Positions 1 to 7,384 of a stretch of DNA of 64,000 bases are shown piece by piece. The translations under genes were made by a program, and so were the position numbers. The stretch covers positions 62,001 through 126,000 of the forward strand of contig NZ_QNUX01000008.1 of the NCBI RefSeq assembly GCF_003312425.1. Direction: 5' to 3'. The stretch comes from Flavobacterium psychrolimnae. GTDB taxonomy: Bacteria; Bacteroidota; Bacteroidia; Flavobacteriales; Flavobacteriaceae. Position 1 is the first letter of the stretch. Each line of letters opens with the position of its first letter. The notes below the pieces were generated by a model that did not search any database, was not told the origin of the DNA, and worked only from the letters and a program-made list of their open reading frames with translations.

Positions 1-40
1 TGAAAAGAAAAGAAATACTGGAAAGTATATAAATTAGTAT

Positions 41-98
41 AAGTATCAAATTCAAAACAATCTTTTCTGGAAGACACTTTTGAATTTGATACTTTTTT
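41..98 (+). terminator. Intrinsic terminator, strong hairpin
   Basis: A perfect 17-bp inverted repeat (41-57 with 78-94) encloses a 20-nt loop and is followed by a T-run on the plus strand. It most likely ends a plus-strand gene lying left of the window. It may also stop the minus-strand gene that ends at 108, but the U-run on that side is poor. Confidence 0.85.
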
Positions 99-107
99 TA
101 ATGTAAA

Positions 108-740
108 TCAGTTAATAAATCGGTAATTGAATCTCAAACCTAAACTGTTTTCAGCATGTCCAAGCGCCAGAAATTGGGTTAAATTCATGGAAACTCCAAA
201 TTTGTTTTTATTAGGGCTAATGATAAAATACCGACCTACATAAAGTCCAGAACATAAGCCAAATTGTTGATCGCTGGCATATTCTGACACAAAACCCATT
301 CCTATTTTACTGTCCTCGTCGGATAAAACATATCCCACTCCCGTTTCTGCACCCCAAAACCAATGCGAATTCATATTGAATTGAATATTGGGTTTTAGGC
401 TAAAGAGGCTAAAGTTATTGTGACTGGCTCTTTCTTGCAGTGTGCTTTCTGGGGTTAGAATTCGAGTGTTTTTTCGGATGAACCGGTAATCATAATCAAA
501 TCGGATTCCTAATTCAACTTTCTTTGAAATCAATTTTCCAGCTCTCGCATTCAAACCAATCGCCAGTCGGTGCGTTCGATACATCTCGATATGAACCGGT
601 AAGGATGCATTCAGTCCCGATTCAAAATAAATAGGTTTCTTTTCTTTTTGAGCATCAGAATTGCCTAATTTGTTTTGTGCATAAATTGTGTGACCTATTA
701 GTAACATTATACTAAATAGTAAAACCAAAATCTTTTTCAT
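108..740 (-). CDS. Secreted, probable outer-membrane beta-barrel protein, function unknown
   Basis: A 210-residue protein with a clear signal peptide (about residues 1-22, hydrophobic core LVLLFSIMLLIG, ending IYAQ). The mature part alternates polar and hydrophobic residues in short blocks with many aromatic and Gly residues, and ends in NYRFIN, as expected of a small outer-membrane barrel (the PF13568/OmpW-like size class). I recognise no specific family. It stands alone: the next gene upstream (acyl-CoA carboxylase, same strand) ends at 890, with a hairpin between them. Function is not inferable from this sequence. Confidence 0.75.
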   Translation of the reverse strand: MKKILVLLFSIMLLIGHTIYAQNKLGNSDAQKEKKPIYFESGLNASLPVHIEMYRTHRLAIGLNARAGKLISKKVELGIRFDYDYRFIRKNTRILTPESTLQERASHNNFSLFSLKPNIQFNMNSHWFWGAETGVGYVLSDEDSKIGMGFVSEYASDQQFGLCSGLYVGRYFIISPNKNKFGVSMNLTQFLALGHAENSLGLRFNYRFIN

Positions 741-807
741 TTCTTATTCAAGTTTAAATTAATAAAATGAATTAGGTTAAGATTTTTGAGTATTGTATAA
801 TAAATGA

Positions 808-847
808 GGCTGTTTTACAATTGCTGAAAAGCAAGAGTAAAACAGCC
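808..847 (-). terminator. Terminator-like hairpin after the acyl-CoA carboxylase gene
   Basis: An 11-bp perfect stem (808-818 with 837-847) contains an inner 5-bp stem with a GAAA loop (821-834). It lies just after the stop of the minus-strand carboxylase gene. The U-run on the minus strand is weak (UCAUUUAUU), so termination may be partial. Confidence 0.6.
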
Positions 848-889
848 ATAAATATACAAAATATTACTGTAAGTATTTGAAAATCAGTA

Positions 890-2518
890 TTAAACTTGAA
901 TAACTCCTAAATTAAATTTTTTCTCAATTGGCGAGTGATTGGCCGCTTCAATTCCCATAGATATCCAAGTTCTGGTGTCTTTTGGATCGATAATGGCATC
1001 AGTCCACAATCTAGAAGCGGCATAATATGGCGAAACTTGTTCGTCATATCTGGCTTTTATTTTATCGAACAATTCTTTTTCTTTGAGTTCATCTACGACT
1101 TCACCTTTTGCTTTAAGCGATGAAGCTTCAATTTGTGCCAATACTTTTGCAGCCTGCGTTCCGCCCATAACGGCTAATTCTGCACTTGGCCAAGCAAAAA
1201 TTAATCTTGGGTCATACGCTTTTCCGCACATAGCATAATTTCCTGCTCCGTATGAATTTCCTACGATTACTGTAAACTTTGGTACAACCGAATTAGAAAC
1301 GGCGTTTACCATTTTGGCACCATCTTTTATGATTCCGCCATGTTCAGATTTAGATCCAACCATAAATCCGGTTACATCTTGTATGAATATTAAAGGTATT
1401 TTTTTCTGATTACAATTGGCAATGAAACGCGTGGCTTTATCCGCACTATCAGAGTAAATTACGCCTCCAAATTGCATTTCGCCATTTTTAGTTTTTACTA
1501 CTTTTCGTTGATTAGCCACAATTCCTACTGCCCAACCGTCAATTCTGGCATAACCGGTAATAATAGTTTGACCGTAACCGTCTTTGTAGGCTTCAAATTC
1601 AGAATTATCAACCAGACGATTGATGATTTCCATCATGTCGTACTGCTCATTTCTGGCTTTTGGCAAAACGCCATAGATTTCATTTTCGTCTAATGCCGGT
1701 TTTTCAGCTTTAATTCGGCTGAAACCTGCTTTGTCAAAATCACCTATTTTGTCGACTATATTTTTTATTTTGTCTAATGCATCTTTATCATCTTTGGCTT
1801 TATAATCTGTAACACCCGAAATTTCGCAGTGTGTTGTTGCTCCGCCCAATGTTTCATTATCGATGCTTTCGCCAATGGCAGCTTTCACTAAATAACTTCC
1901 AGCTAAAAAAATACTTCCCGTTTTATCAACAATCATGGCTTCATCACTCATAATTGGTAAATAAGCACCTCCGGCAACGCAACTTCCCATTACAGCAGAA
2001 ATTTGAGTTATTCCCATACTGCTCATCAGGGCATTATTTCTAAAAATACGTCCGAAATGTTCTTTGTCAGGGAAAATTTCATCTTGCAACGGCAAGTAAA
2101 CTCCGGCACTATCCACTAAATAGATGATTGGCAACCTGTTTTCCATCGCAATTTCTTGTGCACGTAAGTTTTTCTTTGCGGTGATAGGAAACCAAGCACC
2201 TGCTTTTACGGTAGCGTCATTTGCCACAACAATACATTGTTTTCCTCGGATGTATCCTATTTTTACCACAACACCTCCTGATGGACAACCGCCGTGTTCC
2301 GCATACATTCCTTCACCAACAAATGCCCCAATTTCTATACATTTCGCCTTTGGATCCAATAAATAATCGATACGTTCGCGTGCAGTCATTTTGCCTTCTC
2401 CGTGTAATTTTTGGATGCGTTTTTCGCCGCCTCCCATTTTAACTACGCTTAATTTTTGACGCAAAGCGGAAAGTAAAAGTTTATTGTGGTCTTCGTTTTT
2501 GTTGAAGTTCAAATCCAT
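890..2518 (-). CDS. Acyl-CoA carboxylase, carboxyltransferase (beta) subunit
   Basis: This 542-residue protein has the two-domain carboxyltransferase fold (crotonase superfamily) that moves CO2 from carboxybiotin to an acyl-CoA. The N-terminal half has the GGCPSGG region and the oxyanion-type loop GSCVAGGAYLP; the C-terminal half has QDVTGFMVGSKSEHGG, GNSYGAGNYAMCG and the MGGTQAA segment. The C-terminal part looks closer to methylcrotonyl-CoA carboxylase beta (leucine breakdown) than to propionyl-CoA carboxylase, but the substrate cannot be settled by eye. Length matches the family (510-550). No biotin carboxylase/biotin carrier subunit lies in the window, so the alpha partner must be encoded elsewhere. 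Start is the ATG at 2518. Confidence 0.92.
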   Translation of the reverse strand: MDLNFNKNEDHNKLLLSALRQKLSVVKMGGGEKRIQKLHGEGKMTARERIDYLLDPKAKCIEIGAFVGEGMYAEHGGCPSGGVVVKIGYIRGKQCIVVANDATVKAGAWFPITAKKNLRAQEIAMENRLPIIYLVDSAGVYLPLQDEIFPDKEHFGRIFRNNALMSSMGITQISAVMGSCVAGGAYLPIMSDEAMIVDKTGSIFLAGSYLVKAAIGESIDNETLGGATTHCEISGVTDYKAKDDKDALDKIKNIVDKIGDFDKAGFSRIKAEKPALDENEIYGVLPKARNEQYDMMEIINRLVDNSEFEAYKDGYGQTIITGYARIDGWAVGIVANQRKVVKTKNGEMQFGGVIYSDSADKATRFIANCNQKKIPLIFIQDVTGFMVGSKSEHGGIIKDGAKMVNAVSNSVVPKFTVIVGNSYGAGNYAMCGKAYDPRLIFAWPSAELAVMGGTQAAKVLAQIEASSLKAKGEVVDELKEKELFDKIKARYDEQVSPYYAASRLWTDAIIDPKDTRTWISMGIEAANHSPIEKKFNLGVIQV

Positions 2519-2630
2519 GATGAAATAGTGTTAAAAAAAGTTTGCGCTAAAATACAAAATCCAACTAAATAAATTTTATTATTTTAAATTGTAAATAATG
2601 AAAATCGAATATTTGTTTACTATTAAAACA

Positions 2631-2658
2631 AAAAAACAGAAGCGAACTTCTGTTTTTT
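2631..2658 (-). terminator. Intrinsic terminator of lpxD
   Basis: A perfect 12-bp inverted repeat (AAAAAACAGAAG, loop CGAA, then its complement) has T-runs on both sides and so can act in either direction. It follows the stop of the minus-strand lpxD at 2685. Confidence 0.85.
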
Positions 2659-2684
2659 TGTGAATTCAATAAAAAAGCTAGTAA

Positions 2685-3683
2685 TTATTTTTTAGATTCA
2701 TTTACGAGTCTTTTCAAGATCGCCCATTGCTTCAATGCATCTCGAGCTTCAACAGCTGGATATCCTAACATGGTTTTTCCTGCCGGAATATCTCCTGTTA
2801 CACCAGAACCGGCGCCTACTATGGCTCCATCACCTATAGTCGTGTGGTCTTTTATAGATGCGCTTCCGCCTATAATAACACCGTTTCCTAATGTCACAGA
2901 TCCTGCCAGTCCACTATTTCCAGCCATAATACAAAATTTCCCTAATTTACTGTTATGACCTATTTGGACTAAATTATCAATTTTGCAACCATCACCTAAA
3001 ATGGTAGAACTAAATTTACCTCTGTCAACGCATGTATTTGCGCCAATTTCGACATTGTTGCCAATAATCACATTTCCAATTTGAGGAATTTTCACCAAAC
3101 CTCTTTGTGGGTCAGGTCTAAAACCAAAACCATCTGCGCCTATTGTAGCATTGGGGTGAATAATACAATCGCTTCCAATGTGACATCTTTCTCTAATAAC
3201 GGTACCAGACCAAATTACAGTGTTTTTTCCAATGGTGCATTCATCAAGAATAGTCACGTTTGGATAGATTGTTGTGTTATCACCAACGACAACTTTTGGT
3301 CCAATATAAGAACCAGCTCCAATGCGGACTCCATTGCAAATAGTTGCTGTTTCGTCTATTATTGCGGTTGGATGAATATCAATGTTGAATAATGGTGAAG
3401 GAGGGGCAAAAAGTTCTAATACTTGTGACATCGCCAAATCAGCATTTTTTACTTTTATGAAAGCCCTGTTTTCTCCGGGTTCAATAGTAATATCTTCATT
3501 AACAACTGCAACACAAGCCTTTGAGGTAGCCCAAAATTTTTCATATTTCTTGTTTCCAATAAATGAAATTTCAGATTCATTAGCGGCCTCAAGTTGTTCA
3601 GGTGCAGTAATACTGTGAAAAGTATTTCCCACTATTTCTCCATTTAGAACTTCATTAATTTCTTGAATTGTGTAGGATTTCAT
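2685..3683 (-). CDS. lpxD: UDP-3-O-acylglucosamine N-acyltransferase (LpxD)
   Basis: LpxD adds the second 3-hydroxyacyl chain to UDP-3-O-acylglucosamine in lipid A synthesis. The 332-residue protein has the N-terminal uridine-binding domain (about 1-100) and then a long left-handed beta-helix made of hexapeptide repeats (for example NVIIGNNVEIGANTCVDRG). The segment QIGHNSKLG holds the expected catalytic His, and a short helical C-terminus follows GYPAVEARDALKQ. Length matches LpxD (about 340). It is monocistronic here, not beside lpxA/fabZ. Flavobacteria often carry a second LpxD-type gene, so this could be that paralogue, with somewhat different acyl specificity. Confidence 0.92.
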   Translation of the reverse strand: MKSYTIQEINEVLNGEIVGNTFHSITAPEQLEAANESEISFIGNKKYEKFWATSKACVAVVNEDITIEPGENRAFIKVKNADLAMSQVLELFAPPSPLFNIDIHPTAIIDETATICNGVRIGAGSYIGPKVVVGDNTTIYPNVTILDECTIGKNTVIWSGTVIRERCHIGSDCIIHPNATIGADGFGFRPDPQRGLVKIPQIGNVIIGNNVEIGANTCVDRGKFSSTILGDGCKIDNLVQIGHNSKLGKFCIMAGNSGLAGSVTLGNGVIIGGSASIKDHTTIGDGAIVGAGSGVTGDIPAGKTMLGYPAVEARDALKQWAILKRLVNESKK

Positions 3684-3750
3684 TAAATATGTATCGGATT
3701 TGGTTGTTAAATATTTTTCAAATAAAAGAATTTACCCGTAGTTATCCTAA

Positions 3751-4497
3751 TTAATCCTCCATTTTAGTTCTAACAATTTTTGATTGTTTTCCTTCGAATG
3801 ATTGTAATGTAATCGGAAGTTTGTGCTTTGTTACGCTTGCCTTACCATCAATTTTTCCAGGTAGCCATTTTGGACTTCTTACTAATGTCTTGATCACTGC
3901 TAAATCAATTTCTTTGTTCACACTTTTTATTACTTCGAAATGATTTAAAGTACCATCCAATTCTACTGAAAACCCAATTATAACTTGGCCAACACTATTA
4001 TTTGGTTTTTTAAAATCAGAGGCAATGAAGTCATAAAATGCTTTTTCTCCTCCGGGGAATTCTGCTTTTATGTAGTATGGGAAAAACGCTATTTCTGTTT
4101 CGTTTTCATCATAACATTTCCCGTCTACAAAATCCCCGTTTTTATAATTTTCAACTCTTTTAATTTTTCCCGACTCATAATAACGTGTTTGTGGACCTTC
4201 TTGTTTTCCTTTTACATAAATCGCCAGCATTTCTTTTGCGCCATTTTTATACCAACGTTCGGATGTTCCGTTTAAAATTCTTTTTTTGTAATTAGAATAA
4301 TGATCTTTGGAAAAAAGAGAATTATCTAGATAGTACGTTGTTCGTAATGTTCCTTCTGGACTGTCTTCATAAATAGTATAATAAATCGCATTTTCTGGAG
4401 ACGGTAGCTCTTTAAAGTCTTCAGTAAAGTATACTTTTTTCTGAGCATAAAAAGTTTCGGAGGATAACAAAACGAATAGAAGAAGTAATTTTTTCAT
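3751..4497 (-). CDS. Secreted protein with MORN/YwqK-like repeats and a TonB-like C-terminal domain
   Basis: This 248-residue protein has a signal peptide (about 1-18, ending FYAQ). Residues of about 60-130 contain short repeats of the type NGAKEMLAIYVKGKQEGP and SGKIKRVENYKNGDFVDGK, as in YwqK/MORN repeats. The last 90 residues (VGQVIIGFSVELDGTLNHFEV ... SPKWLPGKIDGK) look like the TonB C-terminal fold found in many Bacteroidota proteins. There is no N-terminal transmembrane anchor plus Pro-rich linker, so it is unlikely to be a true energy transducer. It lies alone between lpxD and prfB on the same strand. The specific role is unknown. Confidence 0.75.
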   Translation of the reverse strand: MKKLLLLFVLLSSETFYAQKKVYFTEDFKELPSPENAIYYTIYEDSPEGTLRTTYYLDNSLFSKDHYSNYKKRILNGTSERWYKNGAKEMLAIYVKGKQEGPQTRYYESGKIKRVENYKNGDFVDGKCYDENETEIAFFPYYIKAEFPGGEKAFYDFIASDFKKPNNSVGQVIIGFSVELDGTLNHFEVIKSVNKEIDLAVIKTLVRSPKWLPGKIDGKASVTKHKLPITLQSFEGKQSKIVRTKMED

Positions 4498-4535
4498 TTG
4501 ATAAAGAGTGATTTTAAAACAAAAGTAATAAAAAA

Positions 4536-4569
4536 ATCCTACAATATAGCGATTTGCTTATTGTAGGAT
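4536..4569 (-). terminator. Intrinsic terminator of prfB
   Basis: An 11-bp perfect stem (4536-4546 with 4559-4569) has A/T runs on both sides. On the minus strand it is followed by a U-run and lies 24 nt after the prfB stop. Confidence 0.85.
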
Positions 4570-4592
4570 ATTTTTTTAATAATAGGATAACA

Positions 4593-5688
4593 TTACTCTT
4601 CTTTTTGTCCCATCATCATTAAATAGGCTTTCAGGAATTCGTCAATTTCTCCGTTCATCACTCCATCAACGTTACTGGTTTCATATCCGGTACGAACATC
4701 TTTGACTAATTTATAAGGTTGCATAACATAATTTCTGATTTGGGAACCCCATTCTATTTTCATTTTCCCTGCTTCGATATCCGCGCGTTGTGCCTGTTTC
4801 TTTTTTAATTCAATTTCGTATAATTGAGATCGTAACATTTGCATGGCACGTTGTCTGTTGTCTTGCTGGGAACGTGTTTCGGAACATTGTATTTGGATTC
4901 CGGTTGGTTTATGAAACAATTGCACTTTAGTTTCCACCTTATTTACATTTTGTCCTCCCGCACCGCTGGATCTCGAAGTCGTAATCTCGATATCAGCAGG
5001 ATTAATCTCAATTTCTATACTGTCATCTACAAGTGGATAAACATATACTGAAGCAAATGAGGTATGACGTTTGGCATTACTGTCAAATGGTGATATTCTT
5101 ACCAATCGATGTACTCCGTTTTCTCCCTTTAAATAACCAAAAGAATAATCACCTTCAAACTCAAGGGTTACAGTTTTTATACCTGCTGCTTCTCCTTTCT
5201 GGAAATTCAGTTCTTTGATTTTATAGCCATATTTTTCGCCCCACATCATGTACATGCGCATGAGCATTTCGGCCCAGTCGCAACTTTCAGTTCCACCGGC
5301 ACCAGCGGTTATTTGTACCACTGCACTCAAAGTATCGCCTTCGTCCGAAAGCATGTTTTTGAATTCGATGGCTTCAATATGCGCTTGCGTAGCTGTGTAA
5401 TGTTCGTCTAATTCTTCTCCCGTAAGTTCACCTTCTTTGTAGAAATCGTAAGCGAGCTGCAATTCTTCAGTCATTTCGACCGCTTTATTGTAATCTTCAA
5501 TCCACTTTTTCTTGTTTCGGAGGTTTTTTACAATGAGTTCAGCTTCTTTGGCATTGTTCCAAAAGTCTGGTGCAAAAGTTTTCTCTTCTTCGTTTGAAAT
5601 CTCAATTAGCTTGGCATCAACGTCAAAGATACCTCCTCAACGCACCAAGGCGCTCTACAATACCTTTGATTTGTTCGGTAGTTGTCAT
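4593..5688 (-). CDS. prfB: Peptide chain release factor 2, with programmed +1 frameshift
   Basis: RF2 releases peptides at UGA and UAA. The gene is in two frames. An ATG at 5688 opens 21 codons ending ...LRRYL, followed by an in-frame TGA at 5625-5623. Skipping one base (T 5625) continues in the frame from 5624 to the stop at 4593, giving 364 residues, the normal RF2 length. The frameshift site reads AGGAGGTATCTTTGAC, nearly identical to the E. coli site. The body has the RF2 tripeptide in [12 protein letters not shown] (SPF) and the catalytic GGQ in [13 protein letters not shown]. An annotation starting at the internal ATG (5474) would lose 71 residues. Regulation is therefore autogenous: low RF2 lets the ribosome pause at UGA and shift. 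Confidence 0.96.
5622..5637 (-). promoter_or_regulatory. RF2 programmed +1 frameshift site
   Basis: On the minus strand the site is AGGAGG, a 3-nt spacer, the slippery CTT, TGA and then C. This is the conserved RF2 recoding signal: the internal Shine-Dalgarno-like AGGAGG pairs with the 16S 3' end and pushes tRNA-Leu from CUU to UUU. It is notable in a lineage where initiation seldom uses a Shine-Dalgarno sequence. Confidence 0.95.
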
Positions 5689-5776
5689 AAAATTATATTA
5701 ATTTAATAGGTCTGATTTCAATATTTATCAAAAATGCCGTTGTGTACTACAATTAGTTTAGTTTTAACGGAACTAG

Positions 5777-5808
5777 TTGGAATTAACAAACGGTATTGTG
5801 TAAATTTG
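5777..5808 (+). promoter_or_regulatory. Bacteroidota-type promoter of threonine aldolase
   Basis: TTG at 5777-5779, 21 nt, then TAAATTTG at 5801-5808, a full match to the TTG/TAnnTTTG pattern. It lies about 70 nt before the threonine aldolase ATG and points away from prfB. Confidence 0.6.
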
Positions 5809-5879
5809 TGGCACAAAAATAGAAAAATTTTACGCAGGGGCAAGTCGTGATTTGCCCTTATCAAAAATAAAAAAATAAT

Positions 5880-6902
5880 ATGGAAATAAATTTAGTTAGC
5901 GATACGATTACAAAACCGTCACGCGAAATGTTGGTTCACATGTTAAATGCTGTAGTAGGTGATGACGTTTACAAACAAGATCCTACGGTTATTGAACTTG
6001 AAGCAAAGGTTGCAGAAATGTTCGGAATGGAAGCGGGACTTTTCTTTCCTTCAGGAACGATGGCAAACCAAACAGCGATAAAATTACATACACAGCCTGG
6101 AGAACAATTGATTGCTGACAAATATGCGCATGTTTATCATTACGAAGGCGGTGGAGTTTCCTTTAACAGTGGTGTTTCATGTTGTTTATTAGATGGAAAT
6201 CGCGGAATGATAACTGCGGAACAAGTGGCTGGAGCGATTAATGATCCGGAATTTTACCACAGTCCGTTAACGAGTTTAGTTTGTGTTGAAAATACAACCA
6301 ATAAAGGTGGCGGCGCATGCTACGAATTGGAAGATTTGCAAAAAATAAAGATGGTTTGTGATGCCAATAATTTAAAATTTCACATGGATGGTGCTCGAAT
6401 CTGGAATGCTTTGGTAGCCAAAAATCAAGATCCAAAAGCATTTGGGAGACTTTTTGATACGATTTCGGTTTGTTTGTCTAAAGGTTTGGGAGCGCCTATT
6501 GGTTCAGTATTATTGGGTGATAAAGCCACGATTCATAGAGCGTTGCGTATCCGAAAAATATTAGGTGGCGGAATGCGTCAGGTAGGTTATTTAGCGGCAG
6601 CCGGAATTTATGCTTTGGATAATAATATAGAACGCCTTGCTGAAGATCATCGAAGAGCTAAAGAAATAGGGGAAGTTTTGAAAAACGTAAGCTGGGTTGC
6701 ATCAGTGGAGCCTGTTGAAACTAATATTTTGATATTCACACTGGTTCCAAATTGTATCGAGAAGAACTTAATTGAATTGTTGAAACAAAAAAATATTTTA
6801 ATAAGTTCCATGGGTCATGGAAAATTGCGAATCGTTACGCATCTTGATTATAAAGAAGTAATGCACACGTATGTTTTAGAAACGCTACAAAAGTTAGTGT
6901 AA
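5880..6902 (+). CDS. ltaE: Low-specificity L-threonine aldolase
   Basis: A PLP enzyme of fold type I that splits L-threonine or L-allo-threonine into glycine and acetaldehyde. The 340-residue protein starts EINLVSDTITKPS, has the family segment GDDVYKQDPTV, the PLP-stacking region around YHYEGGGV, HMDGARIWNA (cofactor Asp), and CLSKGLGAPIGS with the Schiff-base Lys at residue 201. Length matches the family (about 335-345). It has its own promoter and ends convergently with the YbaB gene at a large hairpin. It may link to the thr operon in this window as the catabolic side of threonine metabolism (inference). Confidence 0.93.
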   Translation: MEINLVSDTITKPSREMLVHMLNAVVGDDVYKQDPTVIELEAKVAEMFGMEAGLFFPSGTMANQTAIKLHTQPGEQLIADKYAHVYHYEGGGVSFNSGVSCCLLDGNRGMITAEQVAGAINDPEFYHSPLTSLVCVENTTNKGGGACYELEDLQKIKMVCDANNLKFHMDGARIWNALVAKNQDPKAFGRLFDTISVCLSKGLGAPIGSVLLGDKATIHRALRIRKILGGGMRQVGYLAAAGIYALDNNIERLAEDHRRAKEIGEVLKNVSWVASVEPVETNILIFTLVPNCIEKNLIELLKQKNILISSMGHGKLRIVTHLDYKEVMHTYVLETLQKLV

Positions 6903-6919
6903 GTCTTCTTAGGCAATTT

Positions 6920-6982
6920 GTTTAAAGTTTAAGGTTTAACGTTTTTATCGCAATCAAAAACGTTAAACCTTAAACTTTAAAC
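6920..6982. terminator. Large bidirectional terminator, 27-bp perfect stem
   Basis: Positions 6920-6946 pair perfectly with 6956-6982 around a 9-nt loop. The stem is built from the tandem unit GTTTAA/AAACTTT, and TTTTTT follows (6990 on). It sits between the converging threonine aldolase and YbaB genes and can stop both. Similar GTTTAAAGTTT/AAACTTTAAAC stretches occur between thrA and thrB (about 30446-30510). Confidence 0.85.
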
Positions 6983-6993
6983 TTTAAACTTTT

Positions 6994-7314
6994 TTATTTA
7001 AACAAATTATCCATTCCCGGAATCATTGGCATATCCATTTTTGCAACAGCATCAAGTTCTGCCTCATTGGATTTAGTTGCTTTTTCAATCGCTTTATTCA
7101 TTACTAAAATCATATAATCCTCTAATTGTTCTTTGTCTTCCAATAATGAATCGTCAATAGTGATTGATTTTATAGTTCTGTTAGCTGTCAGCGTTACTTT
7201 CAATAAACCATCCGAACTTTGTTCGTCAATTAGAACAGTATCTAAACGTTTTTTTGTGTCTTCTATCTTTTGTTGGGTCTCTTTAAGTTTGCCCATCATT
7301 CCCATTAAATCCAT
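6994..7314 (-). CDS. YbaB/EbfC-family nucleoid-associated protein
   Basis: A 106-residue protein that fits the YbaB/EbfC family of small dimeric DNA-binding proteins. It has the N-terminal coiled helix [20 protein letters not shown], a central beta-sheet part [18 protein letters not shown], and the C-terminal helix [15 protein letters not shown]. The usual family Gly-rich surface near residue 35 is present in weak form ([11 protein letters not shown]). It is not next to dnaX/recR as in many bacteria. It has a promoter of its own at 7344-7374 and ends at the convergent hairpin. Confidence 0.88.
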   Translation of the reverse strand: MDLMGMMGKLKETQQKIEDTKKRLDTVLIDEQSSDGLLKVTLTANRTIKSITIDDSLLEDKEQLEDYMILVMNKAIEKATKSNEAELDAVAKMDMPMIPGMDNLFK

Positions 7315-7343
7315 GTTTTAATTTTTTAAATTAATTTGATTTA

Positions 7344-7374
7344 CAAAATTACTATATTGCATAGTCATAATCAA
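7344..7374 (-). promoter_or_regulatory. Bacteroidota-type promoter of the YbaB gene
   Basis: On the minus strand: TTG (7374-7372), 20 nt, TAATTTTG (7351-7344). It lies 30 nt before the YbaB ATG and just upstream of the divergent S9 peptidase gene. Confidence 0.6.
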
Positions 7375-7384
7375 TAAAATATTC

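Noticed and set aside
890..2518. Complete acyl-CoA carboxylase operon
   Set aside because: No biotin carboxylase or biotin carrier gene lies near; only the beta subunit is present.
5475..5688. Apparent in-frame stop near the start of prfB, as if a pseudogene or sequencing error
   Set aside because: The stop sits in the exact RF2 recoding signal, and the two frames join to a normal-length protein.
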